Shown: one piece after another, positions 17,634 to 28,917 of the stretch
How positions within the stretch are numbered: the stretch's first letter is position 1
Layout of the letters: the number at the start of each line of letters is the position of its first letter
Assembly: GCA_963721175.1 (NCBI GenBank)
Contig: CAVRIG010000007.1
Coordinates: 434,001 to 498,000, forward strand
Direction of reading: 5' to 3'
Origin: Aliishimia sp963721175
Lineage (GTDB): Bacteria > Pseudomonadota > Alphaproteobacteria > Rhodobacterales > Rhodobacteraceae
DNA length: 64,000 bases
Position numbers and translations under genes: made by a program
Notes under the pieces: generated by a model
Database searches by the model: none
What the model was told of the DNA's origin: nothing
Seen by the model: only the letters and a program-made list of their open reading frames with translations

Positions 17634-19070
17634 ATGACATTTCCCGACCATACCGTCGAAAAGATCGGCGGCACGACCATGAGCAAGATCAACGAACTCA
17701 TGGACACGTTGATCATCGGCGACCGCGTGGGTGAAGAACTCTATCATCGGATCTTCGTGGTTTCGGCCTTTTCCGGCATCACCGATTTGCTGCTCGAGCA
17801 CAAGAAATCCGGGGAACCGGGTGTCTATGCGCTCTTTGCCAACGACGACAACGACCACGGCTGGCTCGACGCCCTGACGCGGGTCGGCGCGGCGATGTCG
17901 GAGCGGCACGCGGCTGTGCTGACGGATCCCGCCGATCGCTCGATGGCGGAGGATTTCGTGCGGGACCGGATCGAGGGCGCGCGCAGTTGCCTTTTCGATC
18001 TGCGCCGGCTCTGCTCCTACGGCCATTTCCGGCTGTCGAGCCAGATGATGCTGGTTCGGGAACTGCTTTCGGGTCTGGGCGAGGCGCATTCCGCCTATGT
18101 GACGACGCTGATGCTGCACCGCGCTGGCGTCAATGCGCGGTTCGTGGATCTGAGCGGGTGGCGCGACGATTCCGAGGTGACTCTGAAAGAGCGGATCGCG
18201 AAGGCCTTCGCAGATGTGGACGTGTCGAAGGAACTGCCGGTCGTCACGGGTTATGCGCAGTGCCGCGAGGGCCTGATGCAGGAATACGACCGCGGCTATT
18301 CCGAGGTGACGTTCTCGAATATCGCCGCCTTCACCGGCGCGCGCGAGGCGATCATCCACAAGGAATTCCACCTCTCCTCCGCCGATCCCCGCCTCGTCGG
18401 CGAGGAAAACGTGCGCAAGCTCGGCCACACCAACTACAACGTCGCCGACCAGCTGTCGAACATGGGGATGGAGGCGATCCACCCCAACGCGGCCAAGACG
18501 CTGCGCCAGGCCAATGTCGCGTTGCGCGTGACCAACGCCTTCGATCCCGGCGACGCGGGCACGCTGATCGACGACGAACCGGCGGAGAAACCGGCGGTCG
18601 AGATCATCACCGGTCTCGACGTGGTGGCGCTGGAGCTCTTCGAACAGGACATGGTCGGCGTGAAGGGCTATGACGCGACCGCGCTCGAAGCGCTGAAGCG
18701 GCACAATGTCTGGATCGTGTCCAAGACGTCCAACGCGAACACGATCACCCATTTCGTGCAAGCCTCGCTGAAGGTCGTGCGCCGTGTCGTGGCGGACCTG
18801 GAAAGCTGCTATCCTTCGGCGCAGGTGAGTGCGCGCAATGTGGCCCTCGTGTCCGCGATCGGGCGCGACCTGACCGGCCTTCGGGCGTTCAGCCGGGGCC
18901 TGACCGCGTTGGAAGATGCCGGCATCGACGTGATCGCGGCGCATCAGACCACGGGCGGGGTCGACATCCAGTTCGTGACGCCGCGCGACGCGGCAGATCA
19001 GGCGGTCGATGTCCTGCACCGCGCCTTGGTGACAGGGCAGGATGCGAGAGCCGTGGGCGTAGCCGCCTGA
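17634..19070 (+). CDS. ask: Ectoine-type aspartate kinase
   Basis: Dedicated aspartokinase (Ask_Ect branch), 478 residues, supplying aspartyl phosphate for ectoine and less subject to the usual feedback control. It begins with 'HTVEKIGGTTMSKINEL', the ATP-binding K-x-G-G-T/S motif in Ask_Ect form. 'VVTGYAQCREGLMQEYDRGY' follows and then 'EFHLSSADPRLVGEENVRKL'. Two C-terminal ACT-like regulatory segments start near residue 330. It is the last gene of the ect operon and carries no frame breaks. Confidence 0.95.
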   Translation: MTFPDHTVEKIGGTTMSKINELMDTLIIGDRVGEELYHRIFVVSAFSGITDLLLEHKKSGEPGVYALFANDDNDHGWLDALTRVGAAMSERHAAVLTDPADRSMAEDFVRDRIEGARSCLFDLRRLCSYGHFRLSSQMMLVRELLSGLGEAHSAYVTTLMLHRAGVNARFVDLSGWRDDSEVTLKERIAKAFADVDVSKELPVVTGYAQCREGLMQEYDRGYSEVTFSNIAAFTGAREAIIHKEFHLSSADPRLVGEENVRKLGHTNYNVADQLSNMGMEAIHPNAAKTLRQANVALRVTNAFDPGDAGTLIDDEPAEKPAVEIITGLDVVALELFEQDMVGVKGYDATALEALKRHNVWIVSKTSNANTITHFVQASLKVVRRVVADLESCYPSAQVSARNVALVSAIGRDLTGLRAFSRGLTALEDAGIDVIAAHQTTGGVDIQFVTPRDAADQAVDVLHRALVTGQDARAVGVAA

Positions 19071-19095
19071 CGCATTGCACTGTCTTTGCAATGCG
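19071..19095 (+). terminator. Hairpin immediately after ask
   Basis: Perfect 9-bp arms CGCATTGCA and TGCAATGCG with a 7-base loop begin at the base after the ask stop codon. There is no T-tract, so it may be a processing or stabilising 3' end rather than a classical intrinsic terminator. The rest of the 273-base gap to the next gene shows no other recognisable element. Confidence 0.5.
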
Positions 19096-19343
19096 GCCCT
19101 GACCAAGGCGCCAACGCTTTTCGGATTTCCGACGCGCGCTGCCTGGACCGAGCGGCGGGCCATGGCTTGAAAAGATGCAGCCGAACCTGACATCTGTGGA
19201 TGCCGAACGCGGCCTGTCGCTGCGCACGCGTCCAACCGGCATCTCTCCGCGCTCAATCCGCTCTCCCGAATCGCGCCACGAGTGTCTGTTCATGTGCCCA
19301 CCCGAAAGCTAAGCTCGCCGTAGAACGAGAGGGAGGATCTAAC

Positions 19344-20402
19344 ATGAAATTCAGGACACTGCGCGTTGCCGCCGCGATCACTGCGCTGGGCGCGCTGCCG
19401 CTCGCCGCGGAAAGCTACACCGCCACCATCGCCGCCGGGCATCCGCCGGTCTTTCGCTGGGTGAGGATGATCTCGGAGGTCTTCGTGCCCACCGTGACGC
19501 AAGAGATGGAGGAGGCGGGCCATTCGATCAGCTTCAGCGAACAGTACGGCGGTGCCATCGCCGGGGTCGGCGAGGAGTTGGAGGCGGTCGAGGCTGGGAT
19601 CGCCGAAATCGGCACCTGCCAGGCGCTCTTCGATCCCGCGAAACTCGCCGTGCAGAACGTGACCTACTACACGCCTTTCGTGTCGTCCGACCCGCGAACC
19701 GTCGCGCAGGTCGTCGACGACATGTTCGAGTCCGTGCCGGCTTTCACGGAGCCTTACGAGGAAAACAACGTCAACTATCTCGGCGCGCCGATCGTGATCG
19801 ACGACTACCTGCTGATGACGAATTTCCCGGTGGAAAGCCTAGCAGATCTGGAGGGCCGCAAGATCGCCGCACCCGGGGTGGCGATCACCTGGCTGGAGGG
19901 CACGGGTGCTGTCGGCGTCTCGGGCAACCTCACGACCTACTACAACGAGATCAAGAGCGGGGTCTATGACGGCGTGATCGTCTTCGCCTCCGCCGCCCTG
20001 CCGGGCAAGCTCTACGAGGTCGCGCCCTACATCACGCGGGCGGGGCTCGGCGCGCAGTATGCGGGCTCTCTCTGCGCCAATGCGGACTGGTACGAAGGCC
20101 TGGACGAAGGCGCGAGAGCGGCGCTGCACGCGGGCGCGGACGCGGCACAGGACTGGTACCTGTCGGAACTCGAACAGGCGGTCGGGACGGCATTCGAGCA
20201 GATGGAGGCGGCCGGCGCCACGATCACCGACGCGCCGCAGGAGATGCGCGAGGCCTGGGCAGATGGCATGAAGAACGCCGCTCAATCCTGGGCGGCCGAG
20301 CTCGACGGGCAAGGCAAACCTGGGTCCGAGGTGCTGTCCACCTACATGAACGAGATGCGCGACGCGGGGGCCGAGCCGCTGAGGGACTGGGATACCGAGT
20401 GA
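19344..20402 (+). CDS. TRAP transporter substrate-binding protein (DctP), system 2
   Basis: Periplasmic receptor, 352 residues. ATG at 19344 with GGGAGGA upstream. The signal peptide (MKFRTLRVAAAITALGALPL) is cleaved near LAAES. Family features: 'GGAIAGVGEELEAVEAGIAE', 'LADLEGRKIAAPGVAITWLE' and 'YYNEIKSGVYDGVIVFASAA'. The last has a family-typical position but lacks the Arg that usually contacts a carboxylate ('RKIAAPG' replaces the common '..KIRxPG'). The substrate is therefore open. First of five rightward genes ending with two hydrolases; the frame is intact. Confidence 0.9.
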   Translation: MKFRTLRVAAAITALGALPLAAESYTATIAAGHPPVFRWVRMISEVFVPTVTQEMEEAGHSISFSEQYGGAIAGVGEELEAVEAGIAEIGTCQALFDPAKLAVQNVTYYTPFVSSDPRTVAQVVDDMFESVPAFTEPYEENNVNYLGAPIVIDDYLLMTNFPVESLADLEGRKIAAPGVAITWLEGTGAVGVSGNLTTYYNEIKSGVYDGVIVFASAALPGKLYEVAPYITRAGLGAQYAGSLCANADWYEGLDEGARAALHAGADAAQDWYLSELEQAVGTAFEQMEAAGATITDAPQEMREAWADGMKNAAQSWAAELDGQGKPGSEVLSTYMNEMRDAGAEPLRDWDTE

Positions 20403-20406
20403 TCCC

Positions 20407-20926
20407 TTGACCGGACCCGAGACCACGCGGCGGGACCCGCTCCCGCTGCGATTGCTGGATGGGGTGACGCAGGGGCTGAATGTCCTCGGCTCCTGCCTGA
20501 TCCTGCTGTTGATGGTGCTGGTGGGCGTGGATGTCGCCGGGCGCAACCTGCTCGCGGCACCCGTCGCGGGTGTGCCGGAGCTGGTCACGCTCTCCATCGT
20601 CGCCATCGTGTTCCTGCAGATCCCTGCCGCGTTGCGGGCAGGGCGGATGACGCAATCGGACGGATTGCTGAACGTGCTGACGGAGCGCGCGCCCGCTGCT
20701 GGGCCGAGGCCTGGCGACGGCCTTCGACCTCGCCGGCATCGCGGTCATCTGGGTGATCGTGCAGACCACCTGGCCGATCTTCACCCGCGCGTGGGAAACG
20801 GGGCAGTATATCGGCGCGGTGGGCGATTTCACCGCCCCCGTCTGGCCGGTGAAGCTGACACTGCTGGTGGGTGGCACGGTGCTGGTCCTGCAATTCGCCG
20901 CGCGGATCTGGAGGCGTTATACATGA
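20407..20926 (+). CDS. TRAP transporter small permease (DctQ), system 2, frameshifted
   Basis: Four-helix small membrane subunit, about 172 residues, with 'LGSCLILLLMVLVGVDVAGR' as the first helix and 'ELVTLSIVAIVFLQIPAALR' as the family core. One extra base near 20697 shifts the second half, which in the correct frame reads 'AFDLAGIAVIWVIVQTTWPI' and ends ARIWRRYT. The only nearby start in frame is TTG at 20407, four bases after the dctP stop; a GTG at 20464 is the alternative. Its stop overlaps the dctM ATG (ATGA). Confidence 0.8.
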
Positions 20927-22237
20927 CGCCCTTCGACATCGGGCTGCTGTCGCTGGCGGGCATGTTCGTCGCCGTGCTTGCGGGGATGTTCGTGCCCATC
21001 GCGCTGATGGTGGCGTCCTTCGTCGGGGTCTGGGCGATCAAGGGGTCGCCGCTGCTGGCGTCGAAGCTGCTGGCGCTGGCGGCGAACGACGCGATCTCCA
21101 GCTATTTCTTCGGGGTCGTGCCGCTCTTCGTGCTGATGGGGTTCGTCGTCTCCGAGGCCGGGTTCGGGCGCGACGCCTTCGACGTGGCCAACGCGCTCTT
21201 CCGCCGGGTCCGCGGGGGCCTGGGCGTGGGCACGGTCGGCGCCAACGCGATCTTCGCCGCGATCACCGGCATTTCCATCGCCTCGGCCGCCGTCTTCACC
21301 AAGATCGCGGTGCCGCAGATGATCCGGCACGGCTACGCGCCGCGCTTTGCCGTGGGGGTGGTGGCGGGCTCCTCGGTGCTGGGCATGCTGATCCCGCCGT
21401 CGCTGCTGCTGATCCTCTTCGGGATCCTGGCCGAGCAATCCATCGGCGACCTCTTCATCGCCGGGATCGGCCCCGGTCTGCTGCTGGCGCTGTTCTTCGG
21501 GCTCGGCATCGTGGCGATGGCGAGTTTCGCGCCGCGCATGCTGGGCAGGCCGCGGGCGGCGGATGCGGAGCGGCTGAGTGTCCGCGACTGGGTCGTCAAG
21601 GGCGGGCCGATCGGCGGCGCTGATCGTGCTGGTGCTGGGCGGGATCTATGCCGGCATCTTCACGCCGGTCGAGGCCGGGGCGATGGGCGCCATCGGCGCG
21701 CTGGTGATGGGGTTCGCCATGCGGCGGCTGACGCCGCGCTCGCTCTGGACCGTGCTGGTGGAGACCGGGCTGGTCACGGCGACGGTGTGCTTTCTCATCA
21801 TCGCGGCGCAGATGTATTCGCGGATGCTGGCGCTCTCGGGCGTGCCTGCGGGCGTCGGGTCCTTCGCCGCCAATGCGGAGCTCGGGTTCTGGGGCGTCAT
21901 GCTGCTCTACGTCTGCATCGTGATCGTGATGGGGATGATCCTCAATTCGTCCTCGATCATGCTCATCCTCGTGCCGCTGATGCTGCCCGTGGTGATCCCG
22001 ATGCAGGTCGATCTGGTCTGGTTCGGCATCGTCACCGTCCTCGCGGTGGAGATCGGGCTCCTGACCCCGCCGTTCGGCATCTCCGTCTACGTCATCAAGG
22101 CGACGCTGGACGATCCCTCGATTACGCTGGCGGACATCTTCCTTGGCGCCGCGCCTTTCGCGCTGATGATGCTGGTGGTGCTCAGCCTCGTCCTGATCTT
22201 TCCACCCATCGCGACGGGCCTGCTGCCCGGCCGCTGA
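20923..22237 (+). CDS. TRAP transporter large permease (DctM), system 2, frameshifted
   Basis: About 437 residues, the normal size, starting MTPFDIGLLSLAGMFVAV. Helices and family motifs include 'GFGRDAFDVANALFRRVRG', 'SSVLGMLIPPSLLLILFGIL' and 'GGIYAGIFTPVEAGAMGAIG', the P-T/V-E-A-G signature. 'LNSSSIMLILVPLMLPV' replaces the common conserved D-I motif of the C-half. One extra base near 21615 breaks it. It ends in TGLLPGR, 20 bases before the cyclase gene. Confidence 0.88.
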
Positions 22238-22257
22238 CACTTCGAAAGGAAACCCAA

Positions 22258-23038
22258 ATGCCCCGCAGATTCGTCGATCTTTCCGTCCCGCTGGAGACCG
22301 GCATTGCCTCGGACCCGCCGCCGGTGCTGCCCCAGATCGAATATCTCGACCATCAGCAGACCGCCGATCAGATGCTGATGTTCTTCCCGGGGATGAACAG
22401 GGACGAGCTGCCCGGCGGCGAAGGGCTGGGGCATTGAATGGCTGAAGCTGACCACCCATAACGGCACTCATGTCGACGCGCCCTACCATTACCACTCCAC
22501 GATGGACGGCGGTAAACGCGCGATCACCATCGACGAGGTGCCGCTGGAGTGGTGCTTCGGGCCGGGCGTGAAGTTCGATTTTCGCGACAAGCCTGACGGC
22601 CACGTGGTAAGCCCCGAGGAGATCGAGGAGGAGTTGAAGCGGATCGGACATGAGCTGCAACCGTTGGAGATCGTGGTGGTGAACACTTCCGCCGGCGCGG
22701 CCTATGGGCGGGACGACTATCTGCTCAAGGGCTGCGGCTTCGGGCGGGCGGCGACGAACTGGCTTACGGAGCGGGGCGTTCGGATGGTCGGCACCGACGC
22801 CTGGAGCTGGGATGCGCCTTTCGCCCATACGGCGAAGAAATACGCGGAGACCGGTGATGCCAGCATCATCTGGGAAGGGCACCGGGCGGGTATGGACCGC
22901 GGCTACTGCCAGATCGAGAAGCTGGCCAACCTGGATCAGCTTCCGGCGACGGGGTTCACGGTCTCCGCCTTCCCATTCAAGATCCGCGCGGCCTCGGCCG
23001 GGTTCACACGCGCCGTCGCGATATTCGAGGAGGAGTGA
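22258..23038 (+). CDS. Cyclase-family (kynurenine formamidase-like) metal hydrolase, frameshifted
   Basis: About 260 residues, family PF04199. The metal-binding motif H-x-G-T-H-x-D-x-P is present as 'THNGTHVDAPYHYH'. 'VVVNTSAGAAYGRDDYLLKG' and 'VGTDAWSWDAPF' are typical of the subfamily with long insertions found beside FAH proteins. One extra base near 22431 (between 'PGGEG' and 'LGIEWLKL') breaks the frame. ATG at 22258 with AAAGGAAA upstream. It probably opens a lactone or amide of the imported compound; that is inference from the operon. Confidence 0.85.
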
Positions 23039-23039
23039 G

Positions 23040-23966
23040 ATGAGACTGGGAACCGTGGCCTTCGAGGGCCGTGAACTGGTGGTGGCCGACCTCGGGCAGG
23101 GCCGGATGCTGGATCTGCACCTTGCCGCCGAACATGCCGACGTCAACGAAGGCTCTTTCATCGACATGCTGTCGGTCATCTATGGTGGCGAGGAGGCGCT
23201 GGCCACTGCGCGGTCGCTGATCGACGACGCTTCCGACCGGGCGATCCTGCTGGAGGATGAGGTGACGTTCTGTCCGCCGATCCTGCCGGTTCAGTACCGC
23301 GACTGCCTCGTCTTCGAGACGCATCTGAAGAACAGCTTCGCCCAGGCGGAGAAGATGACCGGACGCAGCTTCGCCATTCCCGACATCTGGTACGATCAGC
23401 CGATCTACTACAAGGGCAACCGCATGTCCTTTGTCGGGCATGGCGCGGATGTCGAATGGCCCGGCTATGCGGATCACCTCGATATCGAACTGGAGCTCGC
23501 GATCATCATCGGGCGCAAGGGGCGCGACATATCGGCGAAGGACGCGCCGGGGCATATCTTCGGCTACTCGATCCTGAACGACGTCTCCGCCCGCGATGCG
23601 CAGATGCTGGAGATGCCGGGGCAGCTCGGTCCCGCCAAGGGCAAGGATTTCGACACCGGCAACATCCTCGGCCCGTGGATCGTCACCGCCGACGAGGTTC
23701 CGCACCCGGCGGTGCTCGACATGGAGGCGCATGTGAACGGCAAGCGCTGGGGCGGCGGCAACAGCCGGGACATGCACCACGACTTCGCGCGGATCATCGA
23801 GCACATCTCGGAGTCCGAGACGCTCTTTCCCGGCGAGGTGATCGGCTCGGGCACGGTGGGTACCGGCTGCGGGCTTGAGATCGGCGAGCGTCTGGAACCG
23901 GACGACGAGTTCGCCTTGACCATCGAAAAGATCGGGACGCTCAGGAACCGGATCGTCAAGCCGTAA
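23040..23966 (+). CDS. Fumarylacetoacetate hydrolase family protein
   Basis: 308 residues, starting one base after the cyclase stop (TGAGATG). Metal ligands are in 'HLDIELELAIIIGRKG' and 'YSILNDVSARDAQM'. 'GKDFDTGNILGPWIVTADE' and 'PGEVIGSGTVGTGCGLEIG' are family motifs. The 'YYKGNRMSFVGHGADVEWP' region matches FAH members acting on 2-oxo-hept-3-ene-dioate or acylpyruvate substrates. It carries no frame break. Last gene of the TRAP-2 operon, so a cleavage step in degradation of the imported acid is the likely role. Confidence 0.88.
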   Translation: MRLGTVAFEGRELVVADLGQGRMLDLHLAAEHADVNEGSFIDMLSVIYGGEEALATARSLIDDASDRAILLEDEVTFCPPILPVQYRDCLVFETHLKNSFAQAEKMTGRSFAIPDIWYDQPIYYKGNRMSFVGHGADVEWPGYADHLDIELELAIIIGRKGRDISAKDAPGHIFGYSILNDVSARDAQMLEMPGQLGPAKGKDFDTGNILGPWIVTADEVPHPAVLDMEAHVNGKRWGGGNSRDMHHDFARIIEHISESETLFPGEVIGSGTVGTGCGLEIGERLEPDDEFALTIEKIGTLRNRIVKP

Positions 23967-24003
23967 GATCCGAGGCGTCACGACACGATCGTGGTCCTGC
24001 ACC

Positions 24004-24039
24004 AAAAAAAAACGCCCCCCGACCGTGGCCGGGAGGCGT
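24004..24039 (-). terminator. Intrinsic terminator of the PRC-barrel gene
   Basis: Read leftward, a G/C-rich hairpin (ACGCCTCCCGG paired with TCGGGGGGCGT around a 6-base loop) runs directly into nine T residues, 28 bases after the PRC-barrel stop. It is the clearest intrinsic terminator in the window. It lies 37 bases beyond the convergent FAH gene but lacks a T-run for that direction. Confidence 0.85.
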
Positions 24040-24066
24040 ACGAGAATGTGGTATTGGCGCACGGCG

Positions 24067-24765
24067 TCAGCCGTCGGACTCTTCCTCCTGCAGGATCTCC
24101 TCGTCGGTGCCGCCTTCGACAGCGGCGCCGCTTCCGGCCGAGCCCTCTTCGCTCATGCTGCTCTCATCGCTCGCAGCACCTTCGGTCGAGCCTTCGTCGC
24201 TCATGCTTTCTGTCTCGGTGGCACCTTCTTCCACGGTAGCCGAGCTGTCACTCGCGCCTGCCGATCCGGGCGCCACGTCACTTCCCATCAGGTCCGCGAT
24301 CCGGGTCTCGTCCGGCAGGCTCTCGACATCCGATTCGTCGAACTCGGGCTGCGATTCGAGTGTCTCCTTGTCGCTGTCGAGCATGAGGACGCGCTGCTCG
24401 GCATCATACTGGAAATCGCTCAGCGGCAGGGCAACGGTGTACTCGCCCAAGCCCAGGAACCCGCCGATGCCGATCACCGCCGACGCGCCGTTCGCGTCTT
24501 GGATGACATAGTCGATGTCTCCGATCAACTCGCCGCCGGTGCTGACGACAGACATCCCAAGCATGTCGCCCACGGTCATCTGTTCCAAGCTTGTGTACTC
24601 CACCGCGGGTGCGGCGGCTCCGGGATCGGTGGTGGTGCCGACGCTTGGGGCCGCGTCGTCCGTAGGTACCCCGGTGTCGGAGTTGCCGGTGGTGTCCTGG
24701 GCCGTCGCGGCCCCGGCCAGCAGGGCGGCGACGGCGGTGCTCATCAGAAATTGGTTCAGTGTCAT
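24067..24765 (-). CDS. Exported PRC-barrel domain protein with acidic Ser/Glu-rich tail
   Basis: 232 residues. ATG at 24765 with AAGGAGGA upstream. The signal peptide (MTLNQFLMSTAVAALLAG) is cut near ATAQ. A PRC-barrel spans about residues 58-130 ('MTVGDMLGMSVVSTGGELIG', 'YTVALPLSDFQYD'). The last 70 residues are a low-complexity, strongly acidic tail of Ser, Glu, Asp, Gly and Ala with repeats of the type 'ESMSDEGSTEG'. Such proteins are common in the alphaproteobacterial periplasm, and the function is not established. It is a single gene with its own terminator. Confidence 0.88.
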   Translation of the reverse strand: MTLNQFLMSTAVAALLAGAATAQDTTGNSDTGVPTDDAAPSVGTTTDPGAAAPAVEYTSLEQMTVGDMLGMSVVSTGGELIGDIDYVIQDANGASAVIGIGGFLGLGEYTVALPLSDFQYDAEQRVLMLDSDKETLESQPEFDESDVESLPDETRIADLMGSDVAPGSAGASDSSATVEEGATETESMSDEGSTEGAASDESSMSEEGSAGSGAAVEGGTDEEILQEEESDG

Positions 24766-25021
24766 GACGCAATCCTCCTTTGATAAATTGCGATATGACA
24801 ATGAAAGCCCGCAGAGGGAGTGCCGGTTCCCACGAAGCATACGGAGACCTCTTCCGGGTCAGAACCGGCGGATTCGCGCCTCCGAGGATGCAATCCCGCG
24901 GCGGGTTCCCACCGAGCCGGAGGATCTCGGGTCCGTTGGAGCATCCGAGGGAACTTCGTTGGATCAGGAGCCGCCGAGCGCGGCGCAAGACGACGAACGC
25001 TCCGTCCGGGAGCGTATGGGC

Positions 25022-26027
25022 TCAGGCCGCGACAGGCTCCCGGATCTCCGACAGGGCCTGCGCCGCGATCTCGAACGACCGCAGTCGCGCGGCGTGGTCG
25101 TGGATCATGCCGGTCACGATCATCTCGTCCGGGCGGTATCGGTCGACCAGGCCTTGCAGGCGGTCGCGCACAGTGGCGGGTGACCCGGTGGCGGAGCAGG
25201 AGAGCGCGCCCTCGACCTGCGCCAGCACGGCCTCCGGCACTTCGGCGCGCACGTCCTGCACGGGCTTGGGCAGCTTGCCGGGGCGCCCCGAGCGCAGCCG
25301 GGCGAAGGCCAGTATCTGGGACGAGCGCAGATACCGTGCCTCCGCCTCGGTGTCCGCGGCGCAGACCCCGGCAGCCATCATGAACCAGGGCTTCTCCAGC
25401 CATTGCGACGGGCGGAAGGTGCCGCGGTAGGTCGTGATCGCGTCCTCCAGCATCGCCGGCGCGAAATGCGAGGCGAAGGCGTAGGGCAACCCCAGATGCG
25501 CGGCGAGTTGCGCGCCATAGAGGCTGGAGCCGAGAATCCAGACCGGGACATGCGTGCCGGTGCCGGGGATGGCACGGACGCGGGTGTCTTCGTGGCTGTC
25601 GTCGAAATAGCCCAGCAGTTCCAGCACGTCCTGCGGGAAGCTGTCCTCCTGCGTCATGTTCCGGCGCAGCGCGCGGGCGGTCGCCATGTCGGTGCCGGGC
25701 GCACGCCCCAACCCGAGGTCGATGCGGTCCGGGAAAGAGTGTGGCGAGCGTTCCGAACTGTTCCGCCACCACGAGCGGCGCATGGTTCGGCAGCATGATC
25801 CCGCCCGCGCCGACGCGGATCCGCTCCGTCGCGCCGGCGACATGGCCGATCACTACGGAGGTCGCGGCACTCGCGATCCCGGGCATGTTGTGATGTTCGG
25901 CGAGCCAGTAGCGGTGGTAGCCCAGGCGTTCGGCATGGCGGGCCAGATCGACCGTGCTCGCGAGGGCATCCGCGACGGTCTTGCCCTCGGGTACCGGCGA
26001 CAGATCGAGGAGGGAATACTGCTGCAT
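25022..26027 (-). CDS. Luciferase-like (LLM class) flavin-dependent oxidoreductase
   Basis: About 334 residues, bacterial luciferase family, MsnO8-like branch. ATG at 26027 (MQQYSLLDLSPVPEG). 'GYHRYWLAEHHNMPGIAS', 'GAGGIMLPNHAPLVVAEQFG' and 'DLGLGRAPGTDMATARALRR' are the TIM-barrel and flavin-binding stretches. The C-terminus holds 'GSPATVRDRLQGLVDRY'. One extra base near 25733 breaks the frame at 'LFP/DRIDLGLGRAPG'. The substrate is unknown. It stands alone between a PRC gene and the agl operon. The 241 bases downstream to the PRC start hold only that gene's ribosome site. Confidence 0.87.
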
Positions 26028-26125
26028 GTGTCCGTTCCATCGTTCAGCGGGGCGGATCGTGCCCCTCACTGAACATAGGTGCAGGACCGGTCGGACGGAA
26101 CCACCCATGACCGCCCGTCGCGACG

Positions 26126-27227
26126 TCACCGATAGAGAAGCGATGCGCCGTTGTGAAAGAGGTGGAGCTTGCCCGGATCGGCGGTGAGCCGCAGGCTCTG
26201 GCCCCGCATCCCGCGGTGAATGCCGGAGAGCTTGGCGATCACGCCCGCCGCCGATTGTTCGGGCTTCGGAGAAATAGATCTGGGTCACCTCGCCCAGGGC
26301 CTCGCTGATCTCCACCGTACCGGCAAAGGCATAGTCGTCGTCCTCCGTGGCCACCATGTCCTCGGGACGGATGCCGACATTGACCGTCCAGTCCCTTGTC
26401 GGAGTCCTGCGTCGGAATGGCGGCGCGGATCGACCCGGACCCGTGCTTCAGCTCGACCTGCGTTTCCGCGCCGGTCGCGGTGATCGTCGCCCGGCATCAG
26501 GTTCATCGCGGGCGAGCCGATGAACTGCGCGACGAACTCGGTGCGCGGTTGTTCATAAAGCTCCAGCGGCGAGCCGACCTGCGCGATGCCCTTGTTGGCC
26601 AGAACCACGATGCGGGAGGCGAGCGTCATCGCCTCCACCTGGTCGTGGGTGACGTAGATCATCGTGCTGTCGGGCATCGATTCCTTCAATTGCGCGATCT
26701 CGATCCGGGTGGCCACGCGCAAGCTGGCGTCGAGGTTCGAGAGCGGCTCGTCGAAGAGGTAGACCTTGGGGTCGCGCACGATCGACCGGCCGATCGCCAC
26801 GCGCTGCCGTTGCCCGCCGGAGAGCGCCTTGGGCAGCCGGTCGAGATAGTCCTCGAGTTGCAGCGCCTTCGGCGGCCCGGTTCACCGCCTCGTCGATTTC
26901 CGCCTTGGTCTTCTTTGCCAGCTTCAGGGCGAATGCCATGTTCTCCCGCACGGTCATGTGCGGGTAGAGCGCGTAGGACTGGAACACCATCGCGATGCCG
27001 CGCTGGGCCGGCGGCATGTCGTTGACGCGCACGCCTTCGATCGTCAGGTCGCCGGCGGTGATCCTTTCCAGCCCCGCGATCATGCGCAGGAGCGTGGACT
27101 TGCCGCAGCCCGACGGACCGACGAAGACGATCAACTCACCCCGCGCGATCTCGAGGTTGATGTCCTGCAGCACGGTGACGGTCCCGCCGTAGGTCTTGCC
27201 GACATTTTTCAGGGATAGTTCTGCCAT
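26126..27227 (-). CDS. aglK: Alpha-glucoside ABC transporter ATP-binding protein (UgpC/MsmK type)
   Basis: ATPase of the sugar importer, about 366 residues. Walker A 'FVGPSGCGKSTLLRMIAG', Q-loop 'MVFQSYALYPHMTV', signature 'LSGGQRQRVAIGRSIVR', Walker B 'VYLFDEPLSNLDA', and switch His in 'IYVTHDQVEAMTLA'. The C-terminal TOBE/MalK regulatory domain follows ('VGIRPEDMVATEDDDYAF'). Breaks near 26870 (just before the signature), 26490, 26395 and 26255. The restored C-terminus is LFHNGASLLYR. Last gene of the leftward agl operon. Confidence 0.9.
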
Positions 27228-27245
27228 GATGGTCTCCTTGGCCCT

Positions 27246-28914
<1,669 letters not shown>

Positions 28915-28917
28915 CGG

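Noticed and set aside
16071..19256. Minus-strand open frame of over 1,000 codons opposite ectB, ectC and ask
   Set aside because: It is fully antisense to three well-recognised ectoine genes; high GC in third codon positions removes stops from the complementary frame. Its composition (His/Arg/Ala-rich) is typical of such shadows.
20407..22437. Single 676-residue DctQ-DctM fusion protein
   Set aside because: Natural TRAP fusions exist, but here the reading depends on a frame break near 20697; the corrected DctQ ends in its own stop overlapping the dctM ATG, and the fused frame continues into nonsense after 21615.
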